A stretch of 64,000 nucleotides of DNA from an uncultured Pelagibacteraceae bacterium (GTDB lineage: Bacteria > Pseudomonadota > Alphaproteobacteria > Pelagibacterales > Pelagibacteraceae). Positions 10,579 through 19,498 of the stretch are shown here, one piece after another (positions within the stretch are counted from its first letter, which is position 1; the number at the start of each line of letters is the position of its first letter). The DNA is taken from NCBI GenBank assembly GCA_902591755.1, contig CACJBX010000004.1, positions 62,001 to 126,000 of the forward strand, written 5' to 3'. A model generated the notes under the pieces. It made no database searches, was not told the origin of the DNA, and saw only the letters and a list, made by a program, of their open reading frames with translations. The position numbers and the translations under genes are program-made.

Positions 10579-11497
10579 AAAAAGTAAAATTTTTATCGCA
10601 GGTCACAAGGGCATGGTTGGTTCGGCGATTGTGAGGAAATTAAAAAAAAAAGGTTTCTCAAGAATTATTTTTGCAGAAAAAAAAAAATTAAATTTACTTG
10701 ATCAAGATAAAGTTTTTAAATTTTTAAAAAAAAAAAAACCAGACTTAGTGATAGTTGCAGCTGCCAGGGTTGGAGGAATACAAGCAAACTCTAATTTTAA
10801 GCAGATATTTATTTATGAAAATCTACAGATTCAAAATAACCTAATACACGGATCATTTCTTGCAAAAGTAAAAAACTTAATTTTTTTGGGATCAAGTTGT
10901 GTTTATCCAAAATTTTGTAAACAGCCAATGAAAGAAAGTTATTTCCTCAGTGGCAAATTAGAGGAAACAAACGACGCTTATGCAATAGCTAAAATAGCTG
11001 GTATAATGATGTGCTATAATTATTCTATAAAATATAAATTAAATTATCGTTCTTTTATGCCACCAAACTTATTTGGGCCTGGTGATAATTATGATTTGAA
11101 GAATTCCCATTTTTTTCCAGCTTTATTAAAAAAAATTTATTTAGCAAAAATCAAAGGGAAAAAGACATTAAATGTTTGGGGCACTGGCAAACCTAAAAGA
11201 GAATTAATGTTTGTGGAGGATTTTGTAGATGCTTTAATTTACTTTCTGAACAGAAAAATTAAAGAGCCATTTATTAATATTGGTGTAGGAAAAGATTTTA
11301 CAATTGAATGGTATGCTAAATACATTATGAAAAAATTAGGAGTAAAACTAAAAATTTCTTACGCTAAAAATAGATTAGATGGTATGCCAAAAAAATGTCT
11401 AGATATTAGCCTCGCAAAAAAATATGGATGGAAACCAACGAATAATCTTGACTATGGTTTTGATCGAACTTTAAGAGATTTTCTTAAAAATAGATAA
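10568..11497 (+). CDS. fcl: GDP-L-fucose synthase
   Basis: FIAGHKGMVGSAIVRKL, LIFLGSSCVYPKFCKQPMKES, MPPNLFGPGDNYDLKNSHFFPALLKK; overlaps gmd by 11 nt. Confidence 0.95.
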   Translation: MINKKSKIFIAGHKGMVGSAIVRKLKKKGFSRIIFAEKKKLNLLDQDKVFKFLKKKKPDLVIVAAARVGGIQANSNFKQIFIYENLQIQNNLIHGSFLAKVKNLIFLGSSCVYPKFCKQPMKESYFLSGKLEETNDAYAIAKIAGIMMCYNYSIKYKLNYRSFMPPNLFGPGDNYDLKNSHFFPALLKKIYLAKIKGKKTLNVWGTGKPKRELMFVEDFVDALIYFLNRKIKEPFINIGVGKDFTIEWYAKYIMKKLGVKLKISYAKNRLDGMPKKCLDISLAKKYGWKPTNNLDYGFDRTLRDFLKNR

Positions 11498-11550
11498 ATT
11501 CAAGTCAAAATTATTATTTACAACTTATAAATTTTAAGTATAAGTCTTAT

Positions 11551-11666
11551 GCCTGGTGATTATTGCGAAGGTGTAATACCCGATCCCATTCCGAACTCGG
11601 TAGTCAAGCCCTTCTGCGCCGATGGTACTTTGTCTTAAGACATGGAAGAGTAGGACGTTGCCAGGC
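11551..11666 (+). rRNA. rrf: 5S ribosomal RNA
   Basis: GCCTGGTG...CGATCCCATTCCGAACTCGG...CGCCGATGGTACT...GGAAGAGTAGGACGTTGCCAGGC; terminal helix GCCTGG/CCAGGC closes. Ends accurate to a few nt. Confidence 0.95.
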
Positions 11667-11675
11667 TAACAAATT

Positions 11676-11801
11676 ATGAAAATAAAAAGCTCCCTTAAAT
11701 CATTGAAAAAAAGAGATCTTAACTCAAAGCTAGTTAAAAGAAGAGGAAGAGTTTACATAATTAATAAAAAAAACCCAAAATTTAAAGCTAGACAGAAGTA
11801 A
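11676..11801 (+). CDS. rpmJ: 50S ribosomal protein L36 (41 aa)
   Basis: [41 protein letters not shown]; absent from ORF track because of length. Confidence 0.93.
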   Translation: MKIKSSLKSLKKRDLNSKLVKRRGRVYIINKKNPKFKARQK

Positions 11802-11804
11802 TTT

Positions 11805-11915
11805 ATGGATAATGATAACCATAAAAAAACATGGGATAATTTTACTAAGTTCGTTCTTTGGGGGACAATTTCAGTCATTGTTATTCTTACACTTCTAGCT
11901 ATTTTCTTACTATAA
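11805..11915 (+). CDS. 36-aa single-TM protein, resembles aa3-type cytochrome c oxidase subunit IV (COX4_pro_2-like)
   Basis: MDNDNHKKTWDNFTKFVLWGTISVIVILTLLAIFLL; W-x-x-F-x-K-F pattern plus one TM, as in bacterial aa3 oxidase subunit IV; absent from ORF track. Confidence 0.6.
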   Translation: MDNDNHKKTWDNFTKFVLWGTISVIVILTLLAIFLL

Positions 11916-11920
11916 TTGAA

Positions 11921-13009
11921 ATGATAGTAGGTTCCATCAACGAAGATAGAAAAATTGAGAGTAGAGTTGCTATTACTCCAGATAACGTAAAAAAATTTAT
12001 TGGACTAGGTTTAAAAGTATTAATAGAGAAAAATTATGCTCAACATCTTGGAATAGATGACAACGAATATGTGTCCTCAGGCGCAGAAATAACTGAGGAT
12101 AAAAAAAAAATTTTGACTAATTCTAATTTCATACTTCAATTTAATTTACCATCAGAGGAAAATTTAAATTCTTTAAAAGAAAATCAAAATTTAATTGGCG
12201 TTTTTAATCCTTACAATAACAAAGAAATTATCTCAGGTTTATCAAAAAAGAAGATCAATGTATTTTCGTTAGAATTACTACCAAGAATTACTAGAGCTCA
12301 ATCAATGGATATACTTTCATCTCAGGCTAATTTAGCTGGATACAAAGCTGTAGTAGAAGCTTTTGCAAACTTTAAAAAAGCAATTCCAATGATGATGACA
12401 GCGGCAGGGACAATTCCAGCGGCAAAAATTTTAGTCGTAGGTGCAGGTGTGGCAGGATTACAAGCAATCGCAACAGCAAAACGAATGGGTGGAATAGTTT
12501 ATGCAACTGATGTCAGAATGTCATCTAAAGAACAAGTTGAGAGTTTGGGGGGAAAATTTTTGACTGTAGAGGGTGCAGAAAATCTTGAAACCTCTGGTGG
12601 ATACGCTAAAGAAACTTCAAGTGAATTTAAAAAAAAACAAGAGGATCTTCTTTCTGAAACATTAAAAAAAATTGATATTGTTATTTGTACAGCCTTAATA
12701 CCTGGAAAAAAAGCGCCCGTGATCATTAAAGAAAGTATGATTAAAAATATGCAGCCAGGTTCTGTAATTTATGATTTAGCAGCTGTTCAGGGTGGAAATA
12801 CTGCAGTAACTAAAGCAGATGAAGAAGTTGATTTAAATGGAGTAAAAATTATGGGTGAGAAAAATATATTAAATAAACTTCCAGCTTCAGCATCAAATTT
12901 ATACTCAAAAAATATTTTTAATTTTGTATCAAATCTTTATGATAAAGAAAAAAAGAACGTTAATATAAACTTAGAGGATGAAATAATTAAAGAAACATTG
13001 GTAAAGTAA
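11921..13009 (+). CDS. pntA: NAD(P) transhydrogenase subunit alpha part 1; proposed start at internal ATG 11921 (track ORF starts 11858)
   Basis: MIVGSINEDRKIESRVAITPDNVKKFIGLGLKVLIEKNY; Rossmann ILVVGAGVAGLQAIATAKRMG. The upstream start at 11858 overlaps the COX-IV-like ORF. Confidence 0.93.
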   Translation: MIVGSINEDRKIESRVAITPDNVKKFIGLGLKVLIEKNYAQHLGIDDNEYVSSGAEITEDKKKILTNSNFILQFNLPSEENLNSLKENQNLIGVFNPYNNKEIISGLSKKKINVFSLELLPRITRAQSMDILSSQANLAGYKAVVEAFANFKKAIPMMMTAAGTIPAAKILVVGAGVAGLQAIATAKRMGGIVYATDVRMSSKEQVESLGGKFLTVEGAENLETSGGYAKETSSEFKKKQEDLLSETLKKIDIVICTALIPGKKAPVIIKESMIKNMQPGSVIYDLAAVQGGNTAVTKADEEVDLNGVKIMGEKNILNKLPASASNLYSKNIFNFVSNLYDKEKKNVNINLEDEIIKETLVK

Positions 13010-13011
13010 TT

Positions 13012-13323
13012 ATGGAAATAGACCCATTTATTTTTAGATTAAGCATATTCATATTATCAATATTTGTTGGTTACTATGTTGTATGGAGCGTTACCCCTTC
13101 ATTACATACTCCTTTGATGTCAGTAACTAACGCAATATCTTCAGTAATTATTGTTGGAGCAATTATTGCCTCGTTGGCAGGGACAAACCTAAGTGTTTTT
13201 AATCAATCTAGTATATTTGGATTTTTAGCTATTGTATTGGCAGCAATAAATATTTTTGGTGGATTTTTGGTGACACAAAGAATGTTGGCAATGTACAAAA
13301 AAAAAAAGAAAGATAAAAAATGA
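13012..13323 (+). CDS. NAD(P) transhydrogenase subunit alpha part 2 (membrane)
   Basis: 103 aa, YYVVWSVTPSLHTPLMSVTNAISSVIIVGAI; between pntA and pntB. Confidence 0.93.
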   Translation: MEIDPFIFRLSIFILSIFVGYYVVWSVTPSLHTPLMSVTNAISSVIIVGAIIASLAGTNLSVFNQSSIFGFLAIVLAAINIFGGFLVTQRMLAMYKKKKKDKK

Positions 13324-14717
13324 TCTCTGTAAATTTACTAGCAATATTTTATCTAATTTCAGGAATTTTGTTTATTTTAGCTTTAAGAGGCTTGTCTTCT
13401 CCTGAAACGTCAAGACAGGGAAATTTGTTTGGGATAATTGGAATGGCAATCGCTATAACTGTTACTTTTCTTTCCATAGATAATTTTTCAAGTGGATTTC
13501 TTTACGTAATACTTTTTTTGCTTATTGGTGGTTCAATAGGTGCTTTTATTGCATTTAAAATACCCATGACTGCGATGCCAGAATTAGTAGCTGGCTTTCA
13601 TAGTTTGGTAGGTTTAGCTGCAGTGTTTGTTGCAATATCTGCTTTTATAAGTCCTGAAGTTTTTAATTTAGGTTCTTCAGGAAATATTAAATTAGCCAGT
13701 CTAATTGAGATGTCTATAGGAGCAGCTGTTGGGGCAATTACTTTTTCAGGTTCAATAATAGCTTTTCTTAAATTAAGAGGGTTAATGTCTGGATCTCCAA
13801 TAACTTTTCCAGGACAACACATATTGAACTTATTAATTTTAATTTCTATTATAATTCTTACATATTTTTTATGTTTGAGTCAGTCTCCTAATTTTTTCTG
13901 GTCATTAATTGCAATTTCTTTTCTAGTTGGTTTTTTATTAATTATTCCAATAGGTGGCGCAGATATGCCAGTAGTAATTTCAATGCTTAATTCTTATTCA
14001 GGCTGGGCTGCAGCTGGAATAGGTTTTACTTTAGAAAATACTGCCTTGATAATCACTGGTGCTTTAGTTGGTTCCTCAGGTGCAATACTTTCTTACATAA
14101 TGTGCAAGGGTATGAATCGATCATTTTTTAATGTTATACTTGGAGGATTTGGAGGAACAGATCAAACTTCAAGCAAGACAAGTAAAGAGCAAAAACCAGT
14201 TAAGAGTGGAAATGCGGATGATGCAGCTTTTTTAATGAAAAATGCCTCATCAGTTATAATTGTTCCTGGATATGGAATGGCTGTAGCGCAAGCACAACAT
14301 GCATTAAGAGAGATGGTAGACTCTTTAAAAAAAAATGGTGTTAAAGTTTCATACGCTATTCACCCTGTTGCAGGTAGAATGCCAGGGCATATGAATGTTT
14401 TGTTAGCTGAAGCCAATGTTCCTTATGATGAAGTGTTTGAATTAGAGGAGATCAATAATGATTTTGCAAATTGCGACGTGGCTTATGTAATTGGAGCAAA
14501 CGATGTTACAAATCCAGTTGCTAAAACAGATCCACAAAGTCCAATATACGGTATGCCCGTGCTTGACGTTGAAAAAAGTAAGTCTGTTCTGTTTGTCAAA
14601 AGAAGTTTATCACCGGGTTATGCAGGAATAGACAATGACCTATTTTATAGAGATAATACGTTAATGTTATTTGCAGATGCTAAAAAAATGACAGAAGATA
14701 TAATTAAGAATTTATAA
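13320..14717 (+). CDS. pntB: NAD(P) transhydrogenase subunit beta
   Basis: MPELVAGFHSLVGLAAVFVA, VPGYGMAVAQAQHALREMVD, HPVAGRMPGHMNVLLAEA. Confidence 0.96.
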   Translation: MISVNLLAIFYLISGILFILALRGLSSPETSRQGNLFGIIGMAIAITVTFLSIDNFSSGFLYVILFLLIGGSIGAFIAFKIPMTAMPELVAGFHSLVGLAAVFVAISAFISPEVFNLGSSGNIKLASLIEMSIGAAVGAITFSGSIIAFLKLRGLMSGSPITFPGQHILNLLILISIIILTYFLCLSQSPNFFWSLIAISFLVGFLLIIPIGGADMPVVISMLNSYSGWAAAGIGFTLENTALIITGALVGSSGAILSYIMCKGMNRSFFNVILGGFGGTDQTSSKTSKEQKPVKSGNADDAAFLMKNASSVIIVPGYGMAVAQAQHALREMVDSLKKNGVKVSYAIHPVAGRMPGHMNVLLAEANVPYDEVFELEEINNDFANCDVAYVIGANDVTNPVAKTDPQSPIYGMPVLDVEKSKSVLFVKRSLSPGYAGIDNDLFYRDNTLMLFADAKKMTEDIIKNL

Positions 14718-14718
14718 A

Positions 14719-15411
14719 TTGACAAAAATATTTTGTGATATTGCAGATATAAATTTAATCAAAAAATTTGATAGAAAAAAAATTGTTAAAGGTTTCACAA
14801 CGAACCCATCTTTAATGAGAAAAGCAGGGGCAAAAGACTATCAAAATTATTCAAAAAAGATTTTAAAAGTAACAAAAAAACCAATTTCATTTGAAGTATT
14901 TGCAGATAATCACGATGAGATGATTAAACAAGGAAACAAAATTTCTAAGTGGGGAAAAAATGTATTTGTAAAAGTTCCATATTCAAATACTAAAGGCAAG
15001 TTTTCTGGCAAAGTAATAAAAGCTTTAAACTCAAAAAAAATTAAACTTAATATTACTGCTGTTTATAGTGCCACACAAACTCAAAGGATTTTAAACAATG
15101 TAGATAAAAAAACGAAAGTAATAATATCTATATTTGCTGGAAGAATGGCCGATGCAGGAAAAAATCCATTACCTGAATTTAAAAAAAGTTTAAAGATTTC
15201 AAAAAAATTTAAAAATGTTGAAATATTATGGGCAAGTACAAGAGAAGCATATAATCTTTTACAAGCGAAAGAATTAGGTTGCCAAATAATAACTGTACCT
15301 CCAAAAATAATTGAGACTATTGAAAATTTTGGCAAATCTTTCGAAAAATTAACTAAGGATACAGTCAAAGGTTTTCTAATCGACAGCAAGAAGTCAAGGT
15401 TTAAAATTTAA
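14719..15411 (+). CDS. Transaldolase-family protein (TTG start)
   Basis: IFCDIADINLIKKF...VKGFTTNPSLMRKAG, VFVKVPYSN, KLNITAVYSATQ. Confidence 0.88.
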   Translation: MTKIFCDIADINLIKKFDRKKIVKGFTTNPSLMRKAGAKDYQNYSKKILKVTKKPISFEVFADNHDEMIKQGNKISKWGKNVFVKVPYSNTKGKFSGKVIKALNSKKIKLNITAVYSATQTQRILNNVDKKTKVIISIFAGRMADAGKNPLPEFKKSLKISKKFKNVEILWASTREAYNLLQAKELGCQIITVPPKIIETIENFGKSFEKLTKDTVKGFLIDSKKSRFKI

Positions 15412-15412
15412 T

Positions 15413-15489
<77 letters not shown>

Positions 15490-15492
15490 ATA

Positions 15493-15699
15493 TTAAATTC
15501 TGTTTTTAAGTTTATTAAGTTTCTTAACTCTTTTAATATTCTCTTGCAGGATCCTTTTCTTCTTTTCGGATGGTTTTTCGTACGTGTTTTTAAGTTTGAC
15601 TATCTTAAAAAATCCGTCTCTTTGGAGTTTTCTTTTTAAAACTCTCAAAGCTTGTTCTACATTATTATCTTTAACGTCTATTTTAATAACATCCTCCAA
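15493..15699 (-). CDS. rpsU: 30S ribosomal protein S21
   Basis: IKIDVKDNNVEQALRVLKRKLQRDGFFKIVKLKNTYEKPSEKKKR. Confidence 0.93.
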   Translation of the reverse strand: MEDVIKIDVKDNNVEQALRVLKRKLQRDGFFKIVKLKNTYEKPSEKKKRILQENIKRVKKLNKLKNRI

Positions 15700-15746
15700 A
15701 AAAAAAGTTTAAATAACACTTATAAAATTTCATGTCTATTAGTTTT

Positions 15747-16331
15747 TTAAGAATTTTGACTTTGATTTGCTTTTAAAGCCTTCTCCTTTAATTTTCTCTC
15801 TCTCTTTATACGTCTTTCTGCTTTTTCACTTGCCTCTATAAGGTCTTTTTGAGTGAATAAATTCATTGCAACAGGGTCTTTTGCGTTTAAGTTATTATAA
15901 TTCCAATAACTTTTATTTCTAATAGATACAACGGAGTTTTTTGTTATCCCAACAAGTTTAGCTATTTGAGAGTCCTTTAATTGTGGATAGTTTTTAAGCA
16001 ACCACAAAACAGAGTCTGGCTTGTCTTGTCTTTTTGAAAGAGGAACATATTTCTTAATTTTCTTTTCATCAGATGTTATTTCCACATCAGTATTAGTAAT
16101 TTTTAAAGCTCTATCTTGATCCTTGCTAGACAATTCTATTTCTTCCTTGGTCAATTGTCCTGATGTGATAGGATTATAAGCTTTAATACCTTTAGCCACC
16201 TCTCCGTCCGCAATACCTTGAACTTCTACCTCGTGAAGGTTACAAAAATCAGCAATCTGTTTAAATGTTAAAGTTGTGTTTTCTACAAGCCAAACAGCAG
16301 TTGCCATCGGCATTAATGGCGTTTGTGTCAT
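15747..16331 (-). CDS. DUF1013 family, TrcR-like transcriptional regulator
   Basis: MPMATAVWLVENTTLTFKQIADFCNLHEVEVQGIADGEVAKGIKAYNPITSGQLT; conserved alphaproteobacterial family. Confidence 0.85.
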   Translation of the reverse strand: MTQTPLMPMATAVWLVENTTLTFKQIADFCNLHEVEVQGIADGEVAKGIKAYNPITSGQLTKEEIELSSKDQDRALKITNTDVEITSDEKKIKKYVPLSKRQDKPDSVLWLLKNYPQLKDSQIAKLVGITKNSVVSIRNKSYWNYNNLNAKDPVAMNLFTQKDLIEASEKAERRIKRERKLKEKALKANQSQNS

Positions 16332-16332
16332 T

Positions 16333-16560
16333 TTATTTGCTCTTAGATTTAAAGTTTTGGAATTTCTTATTGAATCTGCTTACTCTTCCTTTATCCAGCA
16401 ACTTTTGCTTACCACCCGTCCAAGCCGAATGAGATTTTGGATCAATTTCTAATTTTAAAACTTCTCCTTCAGAGCCCCATGTAGATTTAGTTTCAAATTG
16501 AGATCCATCTGTCATCTCTACTTTGATAGTATGATAGTTTGGGTGAATTTTTTTTTTCAT
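16333..16560 (-). CDS. rpmE: 50S ribosomal protein L31
   Basis: [52 protein letters not shown]. Confidence 0.95.
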   Translation of the reverse strand: MKKKIHPNYHTIKVEMTDGSQFETKSTWGSEGEVLKLEIDPKSHSAWTGGKQKLLDKGRVSRFNKKFQNFKSKSK

Positions 16561-16595
16561 AGGTGAACTTATAGCAAATGAAAATTATAAAACAA

Positions 16596-17336
16596 TTAAA
16601 ACATAGAAATTTTGTTATTAATTTCCTTTTCAATACTTTGGTTAGATGCAATTAGGCTGATATTTTCAGTTTTTTTTAAATCAATATCACTTAAAACTCC
16701 GCCAGCCTCTCTTACTAATATTGAGCCTGCTGCAATGTCCCATAAACTTAAATTTTTGTGAAAACTTCCATCAAATCTTCCGCATGAAACGTATGCAAGA
16801 TCTAAAGCTGCACTGCCTGTAATTCGAATTGTTAAACCGTCTGACGAAATCTTTTTACTATTAGATGAGAATAAACATTCAGAAATTTCTCTTTTTCTTG
16901 AAACTCGTATGCTTTTATTATTCATGTATGCACCAGAATTTTTCTCTGCATAATATATTTCATCTTTAATAGGATCAAATATTACGCCAGAAACAATTTC
17001 ATTATTTAAAACCAAGCCAACTGAAATACAAAAATGGGGTATGCCATTTATAAAATTTGTTGTGCCATCTATTGGGTCTATAACCCAGAAATTTTCTTTA
17101 TCCTCATCTTTAATAAAACCACTCTCCTCAGTTAAAAAAGAATATTTTTTTTTTGATTTAGATAGTTCATTAACCAACATATCTTCAACTTTTTTATCTG
17201 CATTAGTGACAAAGTTTTTTGGGCCTTTAATTGAAACTTGAAGCTTTTCAACTTCTCCAAAGTCTCTTATCAATACTTTAGAAACTTTTTCACAAGACTT
17301 TATCATTAAATTTAGGTTTGGAGAAATTGAGTTCAT
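16596..17336 (-). CDS. suhB: Inositol monophosphatase family protein
   Basis: FLTEESG, WVIDPIDGTTNFINGIPHFCISVGL, LWDIAAGSILVREAGG. Confidence 0.92.
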   Translation of the reverse strand: MNSISPNLNLMIKSCEKVSKVLIRDFGEVEKLQVSIKGPKNFVTNADKKVEDMLVNELSKSKKKYSFLTEESGFIKDEDKENFWVIDPIDGTTNFINGIPHFCISVGLVLNNEIVSGVIFDPIKDEIYYAEKNSGAYMNNKSIRVSRKREISECLFSSNSKKISSDGLTIRITGSAALDLAYVSCGRFDGSFHKNLSLWDIAAGSILVREAGGVLSDIDLKKTENISLIASNQSIEKEINNKISMF

Positions 17337-17338
17337 GT

Positions 17339-17899
17339 TTATAATTTTTTTATATACTCAATTGTTCTTGTATCTATTAATATTTCATCTCCGCTTTCTA
17401 CAAATGGTGGAACTTGAATTTTTATATCATTTTCTAAAATTGCAGGTTTATAAGATGACGAGACTGTTTGACCTTTTAACGCAACATCGGTTGATTTTAT
17501 TTTAAACTGTACTTGATTTGGTAACTCAATACCAATAGCTTTATCTTCATGAAATATCAGATCTACATTTAAGTTTTCTTTCAGTAGTCTGCCTTTTTCT
17601 CCTATTATGTTTTTTTTAACATCCACTTGTTCAAAGTTTTTTTGATTTATAAAGTAGTAATTTATTTCATCATCATACAAATAATTGAATTCAATATTCT
17701 CTATACTTGCTTTTTCTACAGTATCATTAGACCTGAATCTCTCATTTAGCTTTGTATTTTTATTAATACTTTTCATCTCAACTTGACAAAAGGCTCCACC
17801 CTTACCAGGTTTGACATGTTGAGTTTTTAAGATTTCCCATAAATCATCTTTGTATTCAATCAACATTCCAACTTTAATTTCATTAGCGTTTATTTTCAT
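17339..17899 (-). CDS. efp: Elongation factor P
   Basis: KVGMLIEYKDDLWEILKTQHVKPGKGGAFCQVEMKSI; VPPFVESGDEILIDTRTIEYI. Confidence 0.95.
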   Translation of the reverse strand: MKINANEIKVGMLIEYKDDLWEILKTQHVKPGKGGAFCQVEMKSINKNTKLNERFRSNDTVEKASIENIEFNYLYDDEINYYFINQKNFEQVDVKKNIIGEKGRLLKENLNVDLIFHEDKAIGIELPNQVQFKIKSTDVALKGQTVSSSYKPAILENDIKIQVPPFVESGDEILIDTRTIEYIKKL

Positions 17900-18500
17900 A
17901 AAAATCTTTAATTGCTTTTGCCGGTTTTTTATCCCAAATGCCTCCTGAGATAGCTAAAAAGTCTGGTTTATGCAACAGAAGTTTTCTAAAATTTTTATTA
18001 GTTATTCCTCCAATTATAACAACAGGTAGTTTTGTGAATCTTTTAGCCCAAGATATTAAACTTGGTTTTGCAATGTAATTTGCTTTTTTTGTTTTTGATT
18101 TGAAAAAAGCACCAATAGCTATATAATTTGCACCATTTTTAACCGCATATCTAATCAACTTTTTTGAATTGTGACATGTAATACCAATGATTTTTTTTTT
18201 TAAAATTTTCCTTGCTCCTTGAATGACCATATCATTTTGCCCCAAATGACAACCATCTGCACCAACTTTTTTTGCAAGATTGGGATCATCATTTATTATT
18301 AATTTTACTTTATACTTTTTACAAATTTTTTTAATTTTAATTCCAATTTTTTCTCTCTCTATTAAAGAATATTTTTTCAATCTTAATTGAAAAAAACTTA
18401 CTAAATTTGAACTAAGGACGACTTTTAAATTAATATAAAAACTCTTCTTAATTTTGTTTGGTGAAATTAAATAAATAAACTTCTTTTTATTGACTTTCAA
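17883..18500 (-). CDS. thiE: Thiamine phosphate synthase; start uncertain (track 18530; TTG at 18500 proposed)
   Basis: FFQLRLK, LIINDDPNLAKKVGADGCHLGQNDM, IIGITCHNSKKLIRYAVKNGANYIAIGAFFKSKTK, GGITNKNF. Confidence 0.85.
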   Translation of the reverse strand: MKVNKKKFIYLISPNKIKKSFYINLKVVLSSNLVSFFQLRLKKYSLIEREKIGIKIKKICKKYKVKLIINDDPNLAKKVGADGCHLGQNDMVIQGARKILKKKIIGITCHNSKKLIRYAVKNGANYIAIGAFFKSKTKKANYIAKPSLISWAKRFTKLPVVIIGGITNKNFRKLLLHKPDFLAISGGIWDKKPAKAIKDFYENKR

Positions 18501-19497
18501 TTTCTTTTGACCATTTTCCTTGAGCAGCAAGAGTATTCATTTTTGCTCTGTGGTTAAATACTTTTTGGGTTCCTTCAATATCTTTTATGTTCTTAGACCA
18601 GAACTTAAGAGCACCTTGCTGCAATGCTCGTCCGTAAGAGTAACTCATTATAAAACCAGTCTTATTCAATTTATTTATCAAATTTAAATTTTCTGTCGCT
18701 TCAAGTTCTGACTGTCCACCAGATAAAAAAGCTATACCAGGAACTTCTGAGGGCACAGAACTTTTTAAGCAGTCCAAGGTTAATTTTGCAACCTCATCAT
18801 TAGAGATTTTTTCTTTTGATTTATTTCCAGCTAGAATCATATTTGGTTTTAATATTACTCCTTTTAAATCAACTTTATGAAGAATAAGCTCCTCGAAACA
18901 TTTCTTAATGACCTCGGAGGTTTTTTGAAAACACTCTTTAGCGGAATGGTCTCCATCCATTAAAACCTCTGGTTCAACAATTGGCACCATATTACATTCT
19001 TGTACTAATGCGGAATATCTAGCTAACGCGTGTGCATTAGAATGAATAGATAATTTGCTTGGGAAATCTTTTGATATATTGTAAACACCTCTCCATTTAG
19101 TGAACTTTGCTCCAAGTTTAAAATATTCCTTTAGTCTATCCCTTAAACCATCTAACCCCTCTGTAATTTTTTCATTAGGTGACCCAGCTAAAACTTTTGC
19201 ACCGGTATCTACTTTTATTCCTGCGCAAGATCCCATACTCTCAATTAAATCCGGTATCTTGTTTTTTCTTGAGGATGTCTGCTTAATTGTTTCATCGTAC
19301 AATATAACTCCACCAATACAATTTTTCATCTCTGATGAACAAAAAAGAGTTTCTCTAAAAAGCAATCTATTTTCCGGAGTTGAGGGCACACCTACACCAT
19401 CTAGCCTTTTGGTCATTGTTCCCGTGCTCTCATCTGCAGCCAAGATACCTTTACCATTTTCAAGAATTTTATTTACAATATTATTTAGTTCAGACAT
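18487..19497 (-). CDS. Fructose-bisphosphate aldolase class I
   Basis: KGILAADESTGTMTKRLDGVGV, FTKWRGVYNI, PIVEPEVLMDGDHS, GIAFLSGGQSELEATENLN. Confidence 0.95.
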   Translation of the reverse strand: MSELNNIVNKILENGKGILAADESTGTMTKRLDGVGVPSTPENRLLFRETLFCSSEMKNCIGGVILYDETIKQTSSRKNKIPDLIESMGSCAGIKVDTGAKVLAGSPNEKITEGLDGLRDRLKEYFKLGAKFTKWRGVYNISKDFPSKLSIHSNAHALARYSALVQECNMVPIVEPEVLMDGDHSAKECFQKTSEVIKKCFEELILHKVDLKGVILKPNMILAGNKSKEKISNDEVAKLTLDCLKSSVPSEVPGIAFLSGGQSELEATENLNLINKLNKTGFIMSYSYGRALQQGALKFWSKNIKDIEGTQKVFNHRAKMNTLAAQGKWSKEIESQ

Positions 19498-19498
19498 A

